Shown in pieces: positions 19,827 to 30,310 of a stretch of DNA of 38,742 bases. The notes under the pieces were generated by a model. The model worked only from the letters and a program-made list of their open reading frames with translations, was not told the origin of the DNA and did no database searches. The translations under genes and the position numbers were made by a program. The stretch covers positions 824 to 39,565 of the forward strand of contig NZ_CDPK01000001.1 of assembly GCF_900068895.1 (NCBI RefSeq), written 5' to 3'. The stretch comes from Erwinia sp. ErVv1. GTDB taxonomy: Bacteria; Pseudomonadota; Gammaproteobacteria; Enterobacterales; Enterobacteriaceae. Positions within the stretch are counted from its first letter, which is position 1. Each line of letters starts with the position of its first letter.

Positions 19827-21116
19827 TCAGTTCCGCCAGCCTAACTTCGCCAACATAGTGCGGGTCACCAGAACAATGCCCTCTTCAGAACGATAAAAAC
19901 GGCGCGCGTCGTCGTCCGGGTTCTCACCAATGACGGTCCCCTCCGGAAGTTCGCAGGCACGATCAATCACGCAGCGGCGCAGGCGACACGAGCGTCCAAC
20001 CACCACGTCCGGCGAAAGAACGGAGGAATCAATATTGCAAAATGAGTTGATGCGCACGCGGGAAAACAGCACCGAATTGACCACCACCGAACCCGAGATA
20101 ATGCAGCCTCCCGATACCAGCGAATTCATCGTCATGCCATGGCTGCCGGATCGATCCTGGACAAATTTCGCAGGCGGCAGAGGCTCCATATGGGTGCGGA
20201 TCGGCCAGTCGCGATCGTACATATCCAGCTCCGGCATCACTGAGGCAAGATCGAGGTTAGCTTTCCAGTAGGCTTCGAGCGTACCCACGTCACGCCAGTA
20301 GGGCAGTGAGCTATGATCGCTCTGCACGCAGGAGTCGCTAAAGGAGTGGGCCAGCGCTTCGCCGGTTGCCACGACCCTGGGCAGGATGTCCTTGCCGAAG
20401 TCGTGATTCGACTCCGGCAGCGCCAGGTCCTCTTCAAGCAGCTGATAGAGATACTCGGCGTTGAAGGCGTAAATTCCCATGCTGGCCAGCGCCTGGGTTT
20501 TATCGCCCGGCATCGAAGGTGGATCGGCGGGTTTTTCGAGAAAGCCGACCACTTTGTTATCGTCGCTGACCGCCATCACCCCGAATGCGCTGGCCTCTTC
20601 AATGGGAACCGGCAGGCAGGCAATGGTACAGTTCGCGCCGTTCTCCACGTGATCCAGCAGCATCCGTGAGTAGTCCATTTTATAGATATGATCGCCGGCC
20701 AGGATCACGATGTACTGCGCCTGATAGCGGCGAATGATATCGAGATTCTGGGTGACGGCATCGGCGGTGCCGCGATACCAGTGCTCGGTCGAGAGCCGCT
20801 GCTGCGCGGGCAGCAGGTCGACAAACTCGTTCATCTCCTCATTTAAAAAGGACCACCCGCGCTGAATATGCTGCACCAGCGTGTGGGACTGATACTGGGT
20901 GATCACCGCGATCCGTCGGATCCCGGAGTTCAGGCAGTTCGACAGAGCAAAATCGATGATGCGGAATTTTCCGCCGAAGTGGACGGCGGGCTTGGCGCGG
21001 GTCGCGGTCAGGTCTTTCAATCGCGTGCCTCGTCCGCCCGCCAGGATCAGGGCAACAGTTTGAGATGGCAATTGTCTTGCCAGCATCAGGGGATCGTTCT
21101 TATCTAATTTGACCAT
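19827..21116 (-). CDS. glgC: Glucose-1-phosphate adenylyltransferase GlgC
   Basis: A 429-residue ADP-glucose pyrophosphorylase (E. coli 431), the committed and allosterically controlled step of glycogen synthesis. The nucleotide-binding loop [15 protein letters not shown] and the [15 protein letters not shown] region near the N-terminus are intact. The C-terminal left-handed beta-helix segment ([20 protein letters not shown]) is present. AGGAG lies 7 nt before the ATG. It follows glgX by 12 bp, so the two are co-transcribed. Confidence 0.97.
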   Translation of the reverse strand: MVKLDKNDPLMLARQLPSQTVALILAGGRGTRLKDLTATRAKPAVHFGGKFRIIDFALSNCLNSGIRRIAVITQYQSHTLVQHIQRGWSFLNEEMNEFVDLLPAQQRLSTEHWYRGTADAVTQNLDIIRRYQAQYIVILAGDHIYKMDYSRMLLDHVENGANCTIACLPVPIEEASAFGVMAVSDDNKVVGFLEKPADPPSMPGDKTQALASMGIYAFNAEYLYQLLEEDLALPESNHDFGKDILPRVVATGEALAHSFSDSCVQSDHSSLPYWRDVGTLEAYWKANLDLASVMPELDMYDRDWPIRTHMEPLPPAKFVQDRSGSHGMTMNSLVSGGCIISGSVVVNSVLFSRVRINSFCNIDSSVLSPDVVVGRSCRLRRCVIDRACELPEGTVIGENPDDDARRFYRSEEGIVLVTRTMLAKLGWRN

Positions 21117-21128
21117 GTCTGACTCCTG

Positions 21129-23114
21129 TTATGATTGTTTGTGGAATACGCACACGCCGTGCGCGGCTCCATGCCAGACAGTTGACAGAATCGGGTTATC
21201 ATCCCCGGCGAAAGGAGGGATGGCGCGCCATTCCCCCAGGGGTAATATCAGTTCGCACACTTCTTCGGTGGCGTTCATGGTAATAAGCCAGCGCTGCGAG
21301 AGGAGGATTTGCAGTGGTTGCAGCCCCTCCTGCCACGCACTGGCATCCAGCGGCTTTCCATGCTGGCCGAGCCACTCAACGTTCCCATCGCCCTCCTGCC
21401 ACCAGCTATCGCAGCCGAGCGCCGGAATACGTCGCCGCAGATGGATGAGCGCGGCGGTGAAGGCGAACAGTTCGCTATCGTTATCATCCCAGTTGAGCCA
21501 GGTCAGCGCGTTACCCTGGCAGTAGGCATTATTGTTGCCGTGCTGGCTGTGGCCGTGCTCATCACCGGCCAGCAGCATCGGCGTACCCTGCGACAGCAGC
21601 AGCGTGGTGAGCAGGGCCTGTACGCTGCGACGACGCTGTTCCCTGACCGCCTGCGGGGCATCGAGCCCTTCCACCCCGTGGTTATGGCTAAAGTTAGCGT
21701 TATGCCCGTCACGGTTATCTTCACCGTTGGCCTCGTTGTGCTTCTGGTTGAAACTGACCACGTCACGCAGGGTAAAGCCGTCATGGGAGGTAATCAGGTT
21801 GATGGTCGCCGAGGGTCGCCTGTCATCCTGCTGAAACAGGTCACTGGAGGCGGCAAACCGGCTGGCAAACTCCCCGTTGGTCATATCGCCATGCAGCCAG
21901 TAGCGGCGCATGACGTCGCGGAACTGGTCGTTCCATTCTGCAAACGGCGGCGGGAACTGCCCCAGCTGATACCCCTCCGGGCCGATATCCCAGGGTTCAG
22001 CGATAATTTTGCAGTTGCCGAGCAGCAGATCGGCTTTGATCAGCTGCAACATTTCCGCATCACGACGATATTCCGGCGTGCGGCCCAGCACCGGGGCCAG
22101 ATCGAAGCGAAAACCGTCCACATGACAGACCTCCACCCAGTAGCGCAGGCAGTCGAGCGTCCACTGCATGACGCTGGGCTGGCTGGTGTTTAGCGTATTG
22201 CCGCAGCCGGTCCAGTTTTCGTACTCACCGCTTTCACCCAGCCAGTAGTAACTTTTGTTGTCCACGCCGCGGCCGGAGAGGGTCGGGCCAGTCTCTTCCA
22301 GTTCCGCGGTATGGTTAAACACCACGTCCAGAATCACCTCGATACCTGCCAGATGGAGCGCTTTGACCGCCTGCTGAAATTCACTACGAGGATCCGCCCC
22401 ATTCGCGCCCGAGGCGTAGCGGGCATCAACGGCCCAGGGCGCCAGCGGGTTATAGCCCCAGTAATTAGTCAGCCCGGCGCGCTGCAAACGCGGCTCATCG
22501 GCAAAACAGGCGATGGGCAACAGCTCCAGGCTGGTGATGCCAAGGCGCTTCAGGTAGTCGGTCACCACCGGATGGCCCAGCGCGGCATAGGTGCCGCGTA
22601 TCTCAGGCGGAATGCCCGGATGGCGCTGAGTCAGGCCGCGAACGTGCGCCTCATAAATAACCGTCTCTCCCCATGGAACGCGCGGCGCGCTGTCGCCCTC
22701 CCAGTTGAAGTCACCGGACAGCACCACGCTTTTCGGCGCAACCGGGCCGCTGTCGCGTTGATCCATTTCACTATCGCCACACTGAAAGCGCGGGTCGTCC
22801 GGCACGCCGCCTTCAATCGCCAGCGCACAGGGGTCCACCAGCAGCTTAAACGGATTAAAGCGGTGCCCCTGCTGTGGCTGCCACGGGCCGTGTACGCGAT
22901 AACCATAGCGCTGGCCCGGGCCTATGCCCGCCAGGTAGCCGTGCCAGATATCACCGGTACGGCCCGGTAAATCTCTGCGCGTCTCCACGCCCTGCTCATC
23001 AAACAGACAGAGCTCCACGCGTTCGGCGTGCCGGGAAAACAGCGTAAAATTAACGCCATTGCCGTCCATAACGGCACCGGCTGGCGCGGATCTTCCCGGC
23101 AGGACCCGATTCAC
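21129..23114 (-). CDS. glgX: Glycogen debranching enzyme GlgX
   Basis: A 661-residue GH13 isoamylase-type enzyme (E. coli GlgX 657) that removes short alpha-1,6 branches left by phosphorylase. The N-terminal carbohydrate-binding module ([22 protein letters not shown]) precedes the barrel; catalytic Asp is in [12 protein letters not shown], Glu in IIAEPWDIG, and the third Asp in [11 protein letters not shown]. The start is set at GTG 23114, which overlaps the glgB stop (GTGA) and has AGGGAG 6 nt upstream. An upstream ATG at 23135 lies inside glgB. The overlap suggests translational coupling. Confidence 0.94.
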   Translation of the reverse strand: MNRVLPGRSAPAGAVMDGNGVNFTLFSRHAERVELCLFDEQGVETRRDLPGRTGDIWHGYLAGIGPGQRYGYRVHGPWQPQQGHRFNPFKLLVDPCALAIEGGVPDDPRFQCGDSEMDQRDSGPVAPKSVVLSGDFNWEGDSAPRVPWGETVIYEAHVRGLTQRHPGIPPEIRGTYAALGHPVVTDYLKRLGITSLELLPIACFADEPRLQRAGLTNYWGYNPLAPWAVDARYASGANGADPRSEFQQAVKALHLAGIEVILDVVFNHTAELEETGPTLSGRGVDNKSYYWLGESGEYENWTGCGNTLNTSQPSVMQWTLDCLRYWVEVCHVDGFRFDLAPVLGRTPEYRRDAEMLQLIKADLLLGNCKIIAEPWDIGPEGYQLGQFPPPFAEWNDQFRDVMRRYWLHGDMTNGEFASRFAASSDLFQQDDRRPSATINLITSHDGFTLRDVVSFNQKHNEANGEDNRDGHNANFSHNHGVEGLDAPQAVREQRRRSVQALLTTLLLSQGTPMLLAGDEHGHSQHGNNNAYCQGNALTWLNWDDNDSELFAFTAALIHLRRRIPALGCDSWWQEGDGNVEWLGQHGKPLDASAWQEGLQPLQILLSQRWLITMNATEEVCELILPLGEWRAIPPFAGDDNPILSTVWHGAAHGVCVFHKQS

Positions 23115-25297
23115 GCTGGCTCCCTGACCAGCCACACCGTGGACAGGGGCGGCAGCGTCATACTGAGCGAATGATCGCGATGGTGGCTGGGATGTGCCTC
23201 GGAGTGAATCACCCCCAGGTTACCCGTGTTGCTGCCGTGATAATGCCCCGAGTCGGTATTAAGGATTTCACGCCAGCTACCCGGCTGTGTCACGCCAAAG
23301 CGATAGTGATGTCGGGTGACCGGCGTAAAGTTACTGGCGACGATCAGCTCATTGCCCTCGCGGTCACGACGGACAAAAACAAAAATGGAATTCTCAAAGT
23401 CATCCACCACCAGCCATTCAAAACCGGCGGGATCAAAGTCGAGCTGATAGAGCGGCGGATTATCGCGATAGGTGTGGTTCAGATCCTTCACCAGCCGCTG
23501 CACGCCATGGTGGAAGTTGTCTCCGCCCTCCAGCAGATGCCAGTCCAGGCTGATATCGTGATTCCACTCCTTGCCCTGGGCGAATTCGTTGCCCATAAAC
23601 AGCAGCTTTTTGCCCGGATAAGCGAACATCCAGCCGTAATAGGCCCGCAGGTTGGCGAATTTCTGCCACGCATCGCCGGGCATTCTGCCGAGGATCGACT
23701 TTTTACCGTGGACCACCTCATCATGCGAAAGCGGCAGCACAAAATTTTCGGTGCTGTTATAGAGCATGCCGAAGGTCAGGTTGTTGTGATGGTGCTTGCG
23801 GTATATCGGGTCCAGCTTCATATAATCCAGGGTGTCGTGCATCCAGCCCAGATTCCACTTGTACCAGAAGCCCAGGCCGCCCGACTCAGGTGGACGCGTT
23901 ACGCCCGGGAAGTCAGTTGACTCTTCGGCCAGGGTGACCGAACCAGGAACCGTCTGGCCCAGCGTTCGGTTGGTGTAGCGCAGAAATTCGATGGCTTCGA
24001 GATTTTCTCGCCCACCCAGATGATTCGGCACCCACTCCCCTTCGGCGCGGCTGTAGTCGCGATGGATCATTGAGGCCACGGCGTCAACACGCAGCCCGTC
24101 TATGCCAAAGCGTTCGATCCAGTAGAGCGCGTTACCGGCCAGGTAATTGCTGACCTCACGGCGGCCAAAATTGTAGATCAGGGTATTCCAGTCCTGATGG
24201 TAGCCTTCACGCGGGTCGCCATGCTCATAGAGCTCGGTGCCGTCGAACCTGGCCAGACCGAAATCATCGGACGGGAAGTGGCCCGGCACCCAGTCCAGCA
24301 GGACATTCAGCCCCGCCTGGTGAGCGACGGCGATAAAATTACGAAACTCGTCGCGGGTGCCAAAGCGGCGCGTTGGCGCATACATGCCGGTAGGCTGATA
24401 TCCCCAGCTACCGTCAAACGGATGCTCGTTAATCGGCATCAGCTCCAGATGGGTAAAGCCCATCTCCTTCACATAGGGGATAAGCTGCTCGGCCAGCTCC
24501 TTGTAGCTCAGCCAGAAATTATTGTCGGTATGACGCCGCCAGGATCCCAGATGTACTTCATAGATGGAGATCGGCGCATCAAAATCATTCGCCCGCTTAC
24601 GCGCTTCCGTCATCGCCGTCTTGGGCGGGATCCCGCAGATCATTGACGCGCTTTCCGGCCGCATTTGTGCTTCAAAGGCGTAGGGATCCGACTTGAGGCG
24701 CAGCTGTCCGTGCGCATCAATCATTTCAAACTTATAGAGCTGTCCCGTCACCGCGCCGGGGATAAACAGCTCCCAGACGCCAATTTCCCGACGAAAACGC
24801 ATGGGATGGCGTCGGCCGTCCCAGTAGTTGAAATCCCCCACCACTGCGACCCGCTGGGCATTCGGTGCCCATACTGAGAAACGGGTACCGGGCACGCCAT
24901 CAATCACATCCGCATGGGCGCCCATGGTTTCATACGGACGCAGATGGGTACCCTCCGCCAGCAGCCAGCTATCCATCTCGGCCAGCAGGGGGCCGAACCG
25001 GTAGGGATCGTCAATCAGGTTTTGCTGTCCATGCCAGGTGACGGCCAGCTGATAGCGAAAGGGCGTTTTGCGACGGGGAATGACGCTGTTGAAGAACCCG
25101 CGTGAATCAAGGCATTCAAGCTGAGCGCACTTACGCCCGGTATTGGTTTCAATCACCCAGACTTCGGTAGCATCAGGCAGCAATGCCCTGACCTCCAGAC
25201 CGTTTTCAGTCTGATGCATGCCAAGTAACGAAAAAGGATCAGCATAGTGACCCGAAATTAATGCATTAATAAGCTGACGATCCGTAGGCGCGGACAT
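23111..25297 (-). CDS. glgB: 1,4-alpha-glucan branching enzyme GlgB
   Basis: A 728-residue GH13_9 branching enzyme, identical in length to E. coli GlgB. It cuts alpha-1,4 chains and rejoins them through alpha-1,6 bonds. It has the N-terminal CBM48 modules, the nucleophile Asp in [10 protein letters not shown], the acid/base Glu in [10 protein letters not shown], and the third Asp in [22 protein letters not shown] precedes the ATG. It is the first gene of glgBXCAP on the minus strand; the promoter should lie in the 443-bp gap upstream. Confidence 0.97.
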   Translation of the reverse strand: MSAPTDRQLINALISGHYADPFSLLGMHQTENGLEVRALLPDATEVWVIETNTGRKCAQLECLDSRGFFNSVIPRRKTPFRYQLAVTWHGQQNLIDDPYRFGPLLAEMDSWLLAEGTHLRPYETMGAHADVIDGVPGTRFSVWAPNAQRVAVVGDFNYWDGRRHPMRFRREIGVWELFIPGAVTGQLYKFEMIDAHGQLRLKSDPYAFEAQMRPESASMICGIPPKTAMTEARKRANDFDAPISIYEVHLGSWRRHTDNNFWLSYKELAEQLIPYVKEMGFTHLELMPINEHPFDGSWGYQPTGMYAPTRRFGTRDEFRNFIAVAHQAGLNVLLDWVPGHFPSDDFGLARFDGTELYEHGDPREGYHQDWNTLIYNFGRREVSNYLAGNALYWIERFGIDGLRVDAVASMIHRDYSRAEGEWVPNHLGGRENLEAIEFLRYTNRTLGQTVPGSVTLAEESTDFPGVTRPPESGGLGFWYKWNLGWMHDTLDYMKLDPIYRKHHHNNLTFGMLYNSTENFVLPLSHDEVVHGKKSILGRMPGDAWQKFANLRAYYGWMFAYPGKKLLFMGNEFAQGKEWNHDISLDWHLLEGGDNFHHGVQRLVKDLNHTYRDNPPLYQLDFDPAGFEWLVVDDFENSIFVFVRRDREGNELIVASNFTPVTRHHYRFGVTQPGSWREILNTDSGHYHGSNTGNLGVIHSEAHPSHHRDHSLSMTLPPLSTVWLVREPA

Positions 25298-25740
25298 GAC
25301 TTTCTTCCCATGATATAGGGCAGACGATCCCCAATTATTTCAGGAATGAACTGCTCTTCATTGAGCAAAAGCACGCTGACGGGAGAGGTGACCATCCAGT
25401 GGGAAAAACCGCCGCAGCGTGCGACAAATTCAGTTGGATACTCAAAAAAATTTTTTGGACCAGAACGGGCAAACTTTCCAGTCATGTTTAAAAGACGCTA
25501 TTTTTTAAGCATAGCTAAGCCGCCACTAAAGCCCTCACCGAAACGACAAAAATATGACTTCCAGATCAAACTTTCAGAGATTGGCGATGGGAATTCAGGG
25601 AAGAAAGCGAGTGAAGGCGCGCCAGCGCTACAGATAAACTTAGCTAATGGCGTTTGAACACAACGTGCTGTGGGCGGGTGGGGGTAAAGCGCGGGAGCGG
25701 CCGGGCAGGTTTTTCGCCTGCCCGGCAGAGAAAAATAATG
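25298..25740. other. 443-bp intergenic region between glgB and asd
   Basis: This gap holds the presumed upstream region of the glg operon and the 3' end of the asd transcript. It contains a symmetrical A7T6 tract (near 25446-25458) and the asd hairpin. Open frames of 75 and 103 codons cross it, but neither resembles a known protein and one runs into glgB out of frame. I see no clear promoter consensus. Confidence 0.5.
25700..25726 (-). terminator. Hairpin downstream of asd
   Basis: A 10-bp perfect stem GCCGGGCAGG/CCTGCCCGGC with a 7-nt loop begins 14 nt past the asd stop codon. In the asd direction no T tract follows (CGCTCCC), so it may act as an RNA 3'-end stabiliser or a partial terminator. 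Confidence 0.6.
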
Positions 25741-26850
25741 TTAATCGACCAGCAGGCGCAGCATACGGCGCAGCGGTTCGGCGGCACCCCACAGTAGCTG
25801 GTCACCCACGGTAAAGGCTGACAGATAGTCCGGCCCCATATTGAGCTTACGCAGGCGGCCAACCGGGGTTTTCAGCGTACCGGTAACGGCGGCAGGCGTC
25901 AGTTCACGCATCGTCAGTTCGCGGTCGTTAGGCACCACGTTAACCCACTCGTTGTGGTCGGCCAGCATCTGTTCGATCTCACGCAGCGGCACGTCTTTTT
26001 TCAGCTTTAGCGTAAAGGCCTGGCTGTGGCAGCGAAGCGCTCCGACGCGTACGCAGAGCCCGTCAACCGGGATAAGCGTGGACGGCTGCAAAATTTTGTT
26101 GGTTTCCGCCTGCCCTTTCCACTCTTCGCGGCTCTGACCATTTTCGAGCTGCTTATCTATCCACGGGATCAGACTGCCTGCCAGCGGCACGCCGAAGTTG
26201 TCCGTCGGCAATACGCCACTGCGGCTCATTTCAGTGACCTTACGCTCGATATCCAGAATGGCGGAGGCCGGATTCTGGAGCTCTTTCGCCACATGGTTAT
26301 GTAGCATGCCCATCTGGCTTAGCAGCTCACGCATGTGACGAGCGCCGCCGCCGGATGCGGCCTGGTAGGTCGCTACCGAAGCCCACTCGACCAGATTGCT
26401 GGCGAACAGGCCGCCCAGTGACATCAGCATCAGGCTGACGGTGCAGTTGCCGCCCGCAAAGGTTTTAATGCCTTTGTCCAGCCCCTGACGAATAACCTGG
26501 TGATTAACCGGATCGAGAATAATCAGCGCATCGTCGTCCATGCGTAGCGTCGACGCCGCATCGATCCAGTACCCCTGCCAGCCTGCGGCACGCAGTTTTG
26601 GATAAATTTCAGTGGTATAATCCCCGCCCTGACAGGTAATGATGATATCGAGCGCCATCAGCGCATCAATATTAAAAGCATCCTGCAGCACACCCGCAGG
26701 CTGGCTACCCAATTCGGGAGCGGCCTGGCCGTACTGCGAGGTTGAGAAAAACACCGGGCGAATCACGTCAAAGTCGCGCTCTTCGCTCATGCGCTGCATC
26801 AGCACGGAGCCAACCATGCCGCGCCAGCCTATTAATCCAACTGATTTCAT
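25741..26850 (-). CDS. asd: Aspartate-semialdehyde dehydrogenase Asd
   Basis: A 369-residue enzyme (E. coli 367) that reduces beta-aspartyl phosphate to aspartate semialdehyde, shared by the lysine/diaminopimelate, threonine and methionine pathways. The NADP-binding start [17 protein letters not shown] and the active-site Cys136 in [12 protein letters not shown] are intact; the catalytic His lies in [13 protein letters not shown] purine-rich AGCAGG lies 7 nt before the ATG. It is transcribed alone, ends in a hairpin and diverges from yhgN. Confidence 0.97.
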   Translation of the reverse strand: MKSVGLIGWRGMVGSVLMQRMSEERDFDVIRPVFFSTSQYGQAAPELGSQPAGVLQDAFNIDALMALDIIITCQGGDYTTEIYPKLRAAGWQGYWIDAASTLRMDDDALIILDPVNHQVIRQGLDKGIKTFAGGNCTVSLMLMSLGGLFASNLVEWASVATYQAASGGGARHMRELLSQMGMLHNHVAKELQNPASAILDIERKVTEMSRSGVLPTDNFGVPLAGSLIPWIDKQLENGQSREEWKGQAETNKILQPSTLIPVDGLCVRVGALRCHSQAFTLKLKKDVPLREIEQMLADHNEWVNVVPNDRELTMRELTPAAVTGTLKTPVGRLRKLNMGPDYLSAFTVGDQLLWGAAEPLRRMLRLLVD

Positions 26851-27131
26851 GTTGTACCTGCTTCAGGGGCTTTACTGGCATCTGCTCGCCGGCAGCGATT
26901 CGCGCCTGTGACGCAACGATAAGGTCGCGGAGGGCGCAACGCGCGGGCGGTAAGCAATCTGACTGCGACAGTCGCGCCTGACCTGTTAGAGTAAATGGAT
27001 AAGGGATCGATCTGACGTTTACCTTACAAAATGCTGGAAAAGTGGCAAGTGAATTAAATCGATTGCAGGCAAATTTTTAGCAATGCTGCTTATATCCTGC
27101 GGCAAACTGCGCAAATACGAGAACAACAACG

Positions 27132-27725
27132 ATGACTGAAATGATCTCGGCAACAATATTATTGCTGCTTATTATGGATCCGCTGGGCAATTTGCCGATT
27201 TTTATGTCGGTTTTAAAACATCTGGAGCCGAAACGTCGACGGGTGGTGCTGATCCGCGAAATGCTGATTGCGCTGGTGATCATGCTGCTGTTTTTATTCG
27301 CCGGCGAGAAAATTCTCGTCTTTCTGAATCTGCGTACCGAGACCGTGTCGATTTCCGGGGGAATTATCCTGTTCCTGATCGCTATCAAAATGATTTTCCC
27401 TTCGCCGGAGAGTAGCAGTACCGGACTGCCTGCGGGAGAAGAGCCTTTTCTGGTACCGCTGGCGATCCCCCTGGTTGCCGGCCCTTCCCTGCTGGCTACG
27501 CTGATGCTGCTTTCACATCAGTACCCCGACCGGATGAGCTATCTTGTGGGCGCGCTGCTGTTTGCCTGGGGGACCACGGTAGTGATTCTGCTGCTTTCGG
27601 GGCTATTTTTACGCCTGCTGGGCGAGAAGGGCGTTAACGCACTGGAGAGGTTGATGGGACTGATCCTGATTATGCTGGCGACCCAGATGTTTTTGGATGG
27701 GATCCGCGCCTATCTGAAGATTTAA
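27132..27725 (+). CDS. yhgN: MarC-family inner-membrane protein YhgN
   Basis: A 197-residue integral membrane protein, identical in length to E. coli YhgN. The family signature LLLIMDPLGNLPIFMSVLK lies in the first helix and VPLAIPLVAGPSLLATLMLL in the fourth; six hydrophobic segments can be drawn. The function of MarC proteins is not known; an early role in antibiotic resistance was not upheld. The ribosome site is weak (GAGAAC). A small inverted repeat AACGCG/CGCGTT (27724-27741) covers the stop codon. The repeat block described next begins about 40 bp downstream. Confidence 0.94.
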   Translation: MTEMISATILLLLIMDPLGNLPIFMSVLKHLEPKRRRVVLIREMLIALVIMLLFLFAGEKILVFLNLRTETVSISGGIILFLIAIKMIFPSPESSSTGLPAGEEPFLVPLAIPLVAGPSLLATLMLLSHQYPDRMSYLVGALLFAWGTTVVILLLSGLFLRLLGEKGVNALERLMGLILIMLATQMFLDGIRAYLKI

Positions 27726-27762
27726 CGCGTTTTGCCGCGTTAGCGGTGAGGCTGGGGGCGGA

Positions 27763-27925
27763 CCCGGTGCTGCAAAGTTCAGCGGCATCGCCTACGGGTG
27801 GGGCCCGGTGCTGCAAAGTTCGGAGGTGTCGCCTACGGGTGGTCCCGGTGCTGCGAAGTTCGGGGGTGTCGCCTACGGGTGGGGCCCGGTGCTGCAAAGT
27901 TCAGTGGCATCGCCTACGGGTGGGG
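27763..27925. repeat. Four tandem copies of a ~41-bp GC-rich repeat
   Basis: Copies begin at 27763, 27804, 27844 and 27885, giving periods of 41, 40 and 41 bp. Each opens CCCGGTGCTGC(A/G)AAGTTC and closes TCGCCTACGGGTGG. Two versions exist: copies 1 and 4 have AG(C/T)GGCA in the middle, copies 2 and 3 have GG(A/G)GGTG. The period is not a multiple of three and there are no unique spacers, so it is neither coding nor a CRISPR array. It lies between the convergent ends of yhgN and gntU. I cannot name the family with certainty. Confidence 0.9.
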
Positions 27926-27935
27926 CCAGGCGAGG

Positions 27936-28132
27936 GCAGCAGGGATGCTGCACTCAGGGAGCGGCGGGCAGGGATGCCCGCTCGCGACCGGGCCGTCCGG
28001 GCCGGAGCCGGAGCCAAAGGCACCACGCAGAGCGTGGCGTGAGGACGCCCGGCGAACGCTGGGATTGTCCACCGGCATCGCGAATAGTGCAGCTTGTATG
28101 ACTGGCCTGCGAACGCTGAGATTATTCACCGT
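27936..28132. repeat. Cluster of short palindromes and a direct repeat next to the tandem array
   Basis: Hairpins follow the tandem array: GCAGC/GCTGC (27936-27951, loop AGGGAT), GCGGGCA/TGCCCGC (27964-27981, loop GGGA), CCACGC/GCGTGG (28023-28037, loop AGA) and GGCGT/ACGCC (28036-28049, loop GAGG). The last two overlap by two bases. A 24-bp direct repeat starting GCGAACGCTG occurs at 28052 and 28109 with 20 matches. With the tandem array this makes a 370-bp structured, non-coding block, similar in position to REP/BIME clusters of other enterobacteria. Confidence 0.75.
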
Positions 28133-28178
28133 AACAGCAGATATCATCCCAACGCCCCTGTTAATACCCTCTCAAACG

Positions 28179-29519
28179 TCAGGAAAGTATCTCAAACGCA
28201 ATCATACCGACCACTGCACCAACGGTGCCGAGAATGGTTTCCATCAGCGTCCAGGTCTTCAGCGTTTGCGCTTCCGTGGCGCCGGTAAAACGGCCAAAAA
28301 GCCAGAAGCCGGCATCATTAACGTGACTCACCACAATTGAACCACCGGCAATGCAAATAGACAGGGCGGCCATCTGCGCGCCGGAATAATGCAACGGCTC
28401 AATCACCGGCATAATCAAACCGACGGCGGTCAGACAGGCAACGGTTGCTGAGCCCTGAATAATCCTCACCGCGGCAGCAAGAATAAAGCAGGCCAGCGCC
28501 ACTGGCAGACCCGCGCCGGTCAGGGCATTCCCCAACGCCGGGCCGACGCCAGAATCCACCAGCACCTGCTTAAACACGCCACCGGCCCCAATCACCAGCA
28601 GAATAATTCCCGCAGGCTGAAGCGCACTGCCGCAGATCTGCATCACCCGCTCTTTATCCATTCCCTGACGGTAAGCCAGGCCGTAGATAGCGACCAGACA
28701 GGCCAGCAGGATGGCAATAAAGGGATGCCCGATAAACTCCAGCCACTCATACAGCGTACTGCCCTGCTCGGTAAAGCGCGCCCCGATGGTTTTCAGTCCG
28801 ACGAGGATTAGTGGAAACAGGATCAGCGAGAGACTAAAGCCAAAAGAGGGCAACTTGCTTTCTTCAAATTCAGGATGGCTGGTCTCTGCCGGGAGCGAAA
28901 AGGTGACGCGGCGGCTGATAAAGTTACCGAATAGCGGCCCGGCAATTAACATGCTCGGGATCGCCGCACACAGGCCCAGCAGAATCATCCAGCCGAAGTC
29001 CGCATGCATCTGCGACGCCAGCAGCATGGGTGCCGGCCCCGGCAGCAGAAAGGCAGCAGACGCGGCCACCCCGGCAAACAGAGGGATAACCAGCTTGACC
29101 AGATTATCCTGAGTACGACGCGCGACCGCAAAGGCGATGCTTATCAACAGGACGACAGCCACTTCAAAAAACAGCGGCAGCGCGCAGATCAGTCCGGCGA
29201 TCCCCATAGCGTAATGCGCACGGCTTTCGCCGAAGGTTTTCAGCATCTTAATCGCTATCTGATCGACCGCGCCGGTTTCATGCAGAATTTTACCGAACAT
29301 CGCGCCAAGCGCGACCACAATCGCCAGAAAGCCCAGCGTGCCGCCCATGCCTTTTTGCATGGTGTCGGCAATTTTATCCAGCGGCATACCGGAGAACAGA
29401 CCGGCACCCACCGAAACTAACATCAGCGCCACAAAGGCGTGCATCCGCGCTTTCATGACCAGAAACAGCAGCAGCAATACGGAACCTGCCGCGGTTAAAA
29501 CCAGCGTTGCAGTAGCCAT
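28179..29519 (-). CDS. gntU: Low-affinity gluconate transporter GntU (GntP family)
   Basis: A 446-residue inner-membrane gluconate permease, the same length as E. coli GntU and following it closely throughout (LFLVMKARMHAFVALM near the start; IIQGSATVACLTAVG and SHVNDAGFWLFGRFTGAT near the end). About 12 hydrophobic segments. It starts 6 bp after the end of gntK on the same strand, forming gntKU. GntU rather than GntT is supported by the gntK linkage and the N-terminal sequence. Confidence 0.95.
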   Translation of the reverse strand: MATATLVLTAAGSVLLLLFLVMKARMHAFVALMLVSVGAGLFSGMPLDKIADTMQKGMGGTLGFLAIVVALGAMFGKILHETGAVDQIAIKMLKTFGESRAHYAMGIAGLICALPLFFEVAVVLLISIAFAVARRTQDNLVKLVIPLFAGVAASAAFLLPGPAPMLLASQMHADFGWMILLGLCAAIPSMLIAGPLFGNFISRRVTFSLPAETSHPEFEESKLPSFGFSLSLILFPLILVGLKTIGARFTEQGSTLYEWLEFIGHPFIAILLACLVAIYGLAYRQGMDKERVMQICGSALQPAGIILLVIGAGGVFKQVLVDSGVGPALGNALTGAGLPVALACFILAAAVRIIQGSATVACLTAVGLIMPVIEPLHYSGAQMAALSICIAGGSIVVSHVNDAGFWLFGRFTGATEAQTLKTWTLMETILGTVGAVVGMIAFEILS

Positions 29520-29525
29520 GGCAGC

Positions 29526-30065
29526 CTATTGAGTCTTATTGATTGCGCCGTTGATGGTGGTAATGGTGTTCGCCACAACCTCATCCAGCGTCTGATTAAT
29601 GTCTACAACCAGCACGTCGTGCTCGTCGCCTGCGGGCTCTTCCAGCGTGGCAAACTGCGTCACCAGCATCTGTGGCTTAAAGAAATGACCTTTACGCGCA
29701 CGCAGGCGCGATTCGATGGTGTCGAAGTCTCCACGCAGATAAACAAATGAAAGGTTTTCATTACCCTTACGCAGAATGTCCCGGTAGCTCTTTTTCAGCG
29801 CAGAACAGACGATCAGTGAGACAGCATTGGTGCGCTGCATCGCGAATGCCGCATCGTTAATTGCCGTCAGCCAGGGTTTACGATCGCCATCGTTCAGCGG
29901 ATGTCCTTCAGACATTTTCTCAATGTTCGCGCGAGGATGAAGGAAATCACCGTCGAGGAAAGCCGCTTTCAGCTGGTGCGCCACGGCATTGGCAACGGCT
30001 GATTTGCCGCTTCCGGATACGCCCATCAGCACAAAAACGTGATTGGACGAAGGGGATGTTTTCAT
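29526..30065 (-). CDS. gntK: Gluconokinase GntK
   Basis: A 179-residue cytoplasmic gluconokinase (E. coli thermoresistant GntK 175) that phosphorylates D-gluconate to 6-phosphogluconate. The P-loop GVSGSGKS is at residues 15-22, followed by the substrate-binding blocks DGDFLHPRANIEKM and HPLNDGDRKPWL and the CSALKKSYRD segment. The gene precedes gntU in one transcription unit. A GntR operator lies 66 bp upstream, consistent with gluconate induction. Confidence 0.96.
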   Translation of the reverse strand: MKTSPSSNHVFVLMGVSGSGKSAVANAVAHQLKAAFLDGDFLHPRANIEKMSEGHPLNDGDRKPWLTAINDAAFAMQRTNAVSLIVCSALKKSYRDILRKGNENLSFVYLRGDFDTIESRLRARKGHFFKPQMLVTQFATLEEPAGDEHDVLVVDINQTLDEVVANTITTINGAINKTQ

Positions 30066-30130
30066 GAGTGTTGCTCCGGCAGGTAATTCTCGTGACCCGG
30101 CTGATTTAAGGTTCGCAATCAGGTTCAGGG

Positions 30131-30145
30131 TGTTATCGGTAACAT
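30131..30145. promoter_or_regulatory. GntR operator upstream of gntK
   Basis: TGTTATCGGTAACAT is on its other strand ATGTTACCGATAACA, an almost exact match to the known GntR operator (ATGTTACCGATAACAG). It lies 66 bp upstream of gntK, in the 245-bp gap between gntR and gntKU. Repression of gntKU by GntR, relieved by gluconate, is established in E. coli. Confidence 0.85.
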
Positions 30146-30310
30146 TGTCTGGTGGCGCGCCTGCCAGGGCAACAGCTGTGGAGGAAAAAGCTGGTATCTG
30201 TGAAGTGGTTCAAACAATTGACAGTTTAGGAACAATTTCGCACAAAGGATCAAAGCAGCGGGTGAGCAGCTTAATGCTGCCCCTTCAGGCACAGGAATCA
30301 ACAACGGGGG

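Noticed and set aside
21309..22193. 294-codon plus-strand frame opposite glgX
   Set aside because: Antisense shadow of glgX.
25258..25657. Frames of 75 (minus) and 103 (plus) codons in the glgB-asd gap
   Set aside because: No recognisable domain; the minus-strand frame runs into glgB out of frame. A leader peptide for glg is possible but nothing supports it.
27763..27925. CRISPR-like array
   Set aside because: The units follow each other directly with no unique spacers, and no cas genes are present.
27746..28340. Plus- and minus-strand frames of 75-180 codons across the tandem repeats
   Set aside because: The repeat period is 41 bp, not a multiple of three, so frames change from copy to copy; the predicted proteins are low-complexity and match nothing known.
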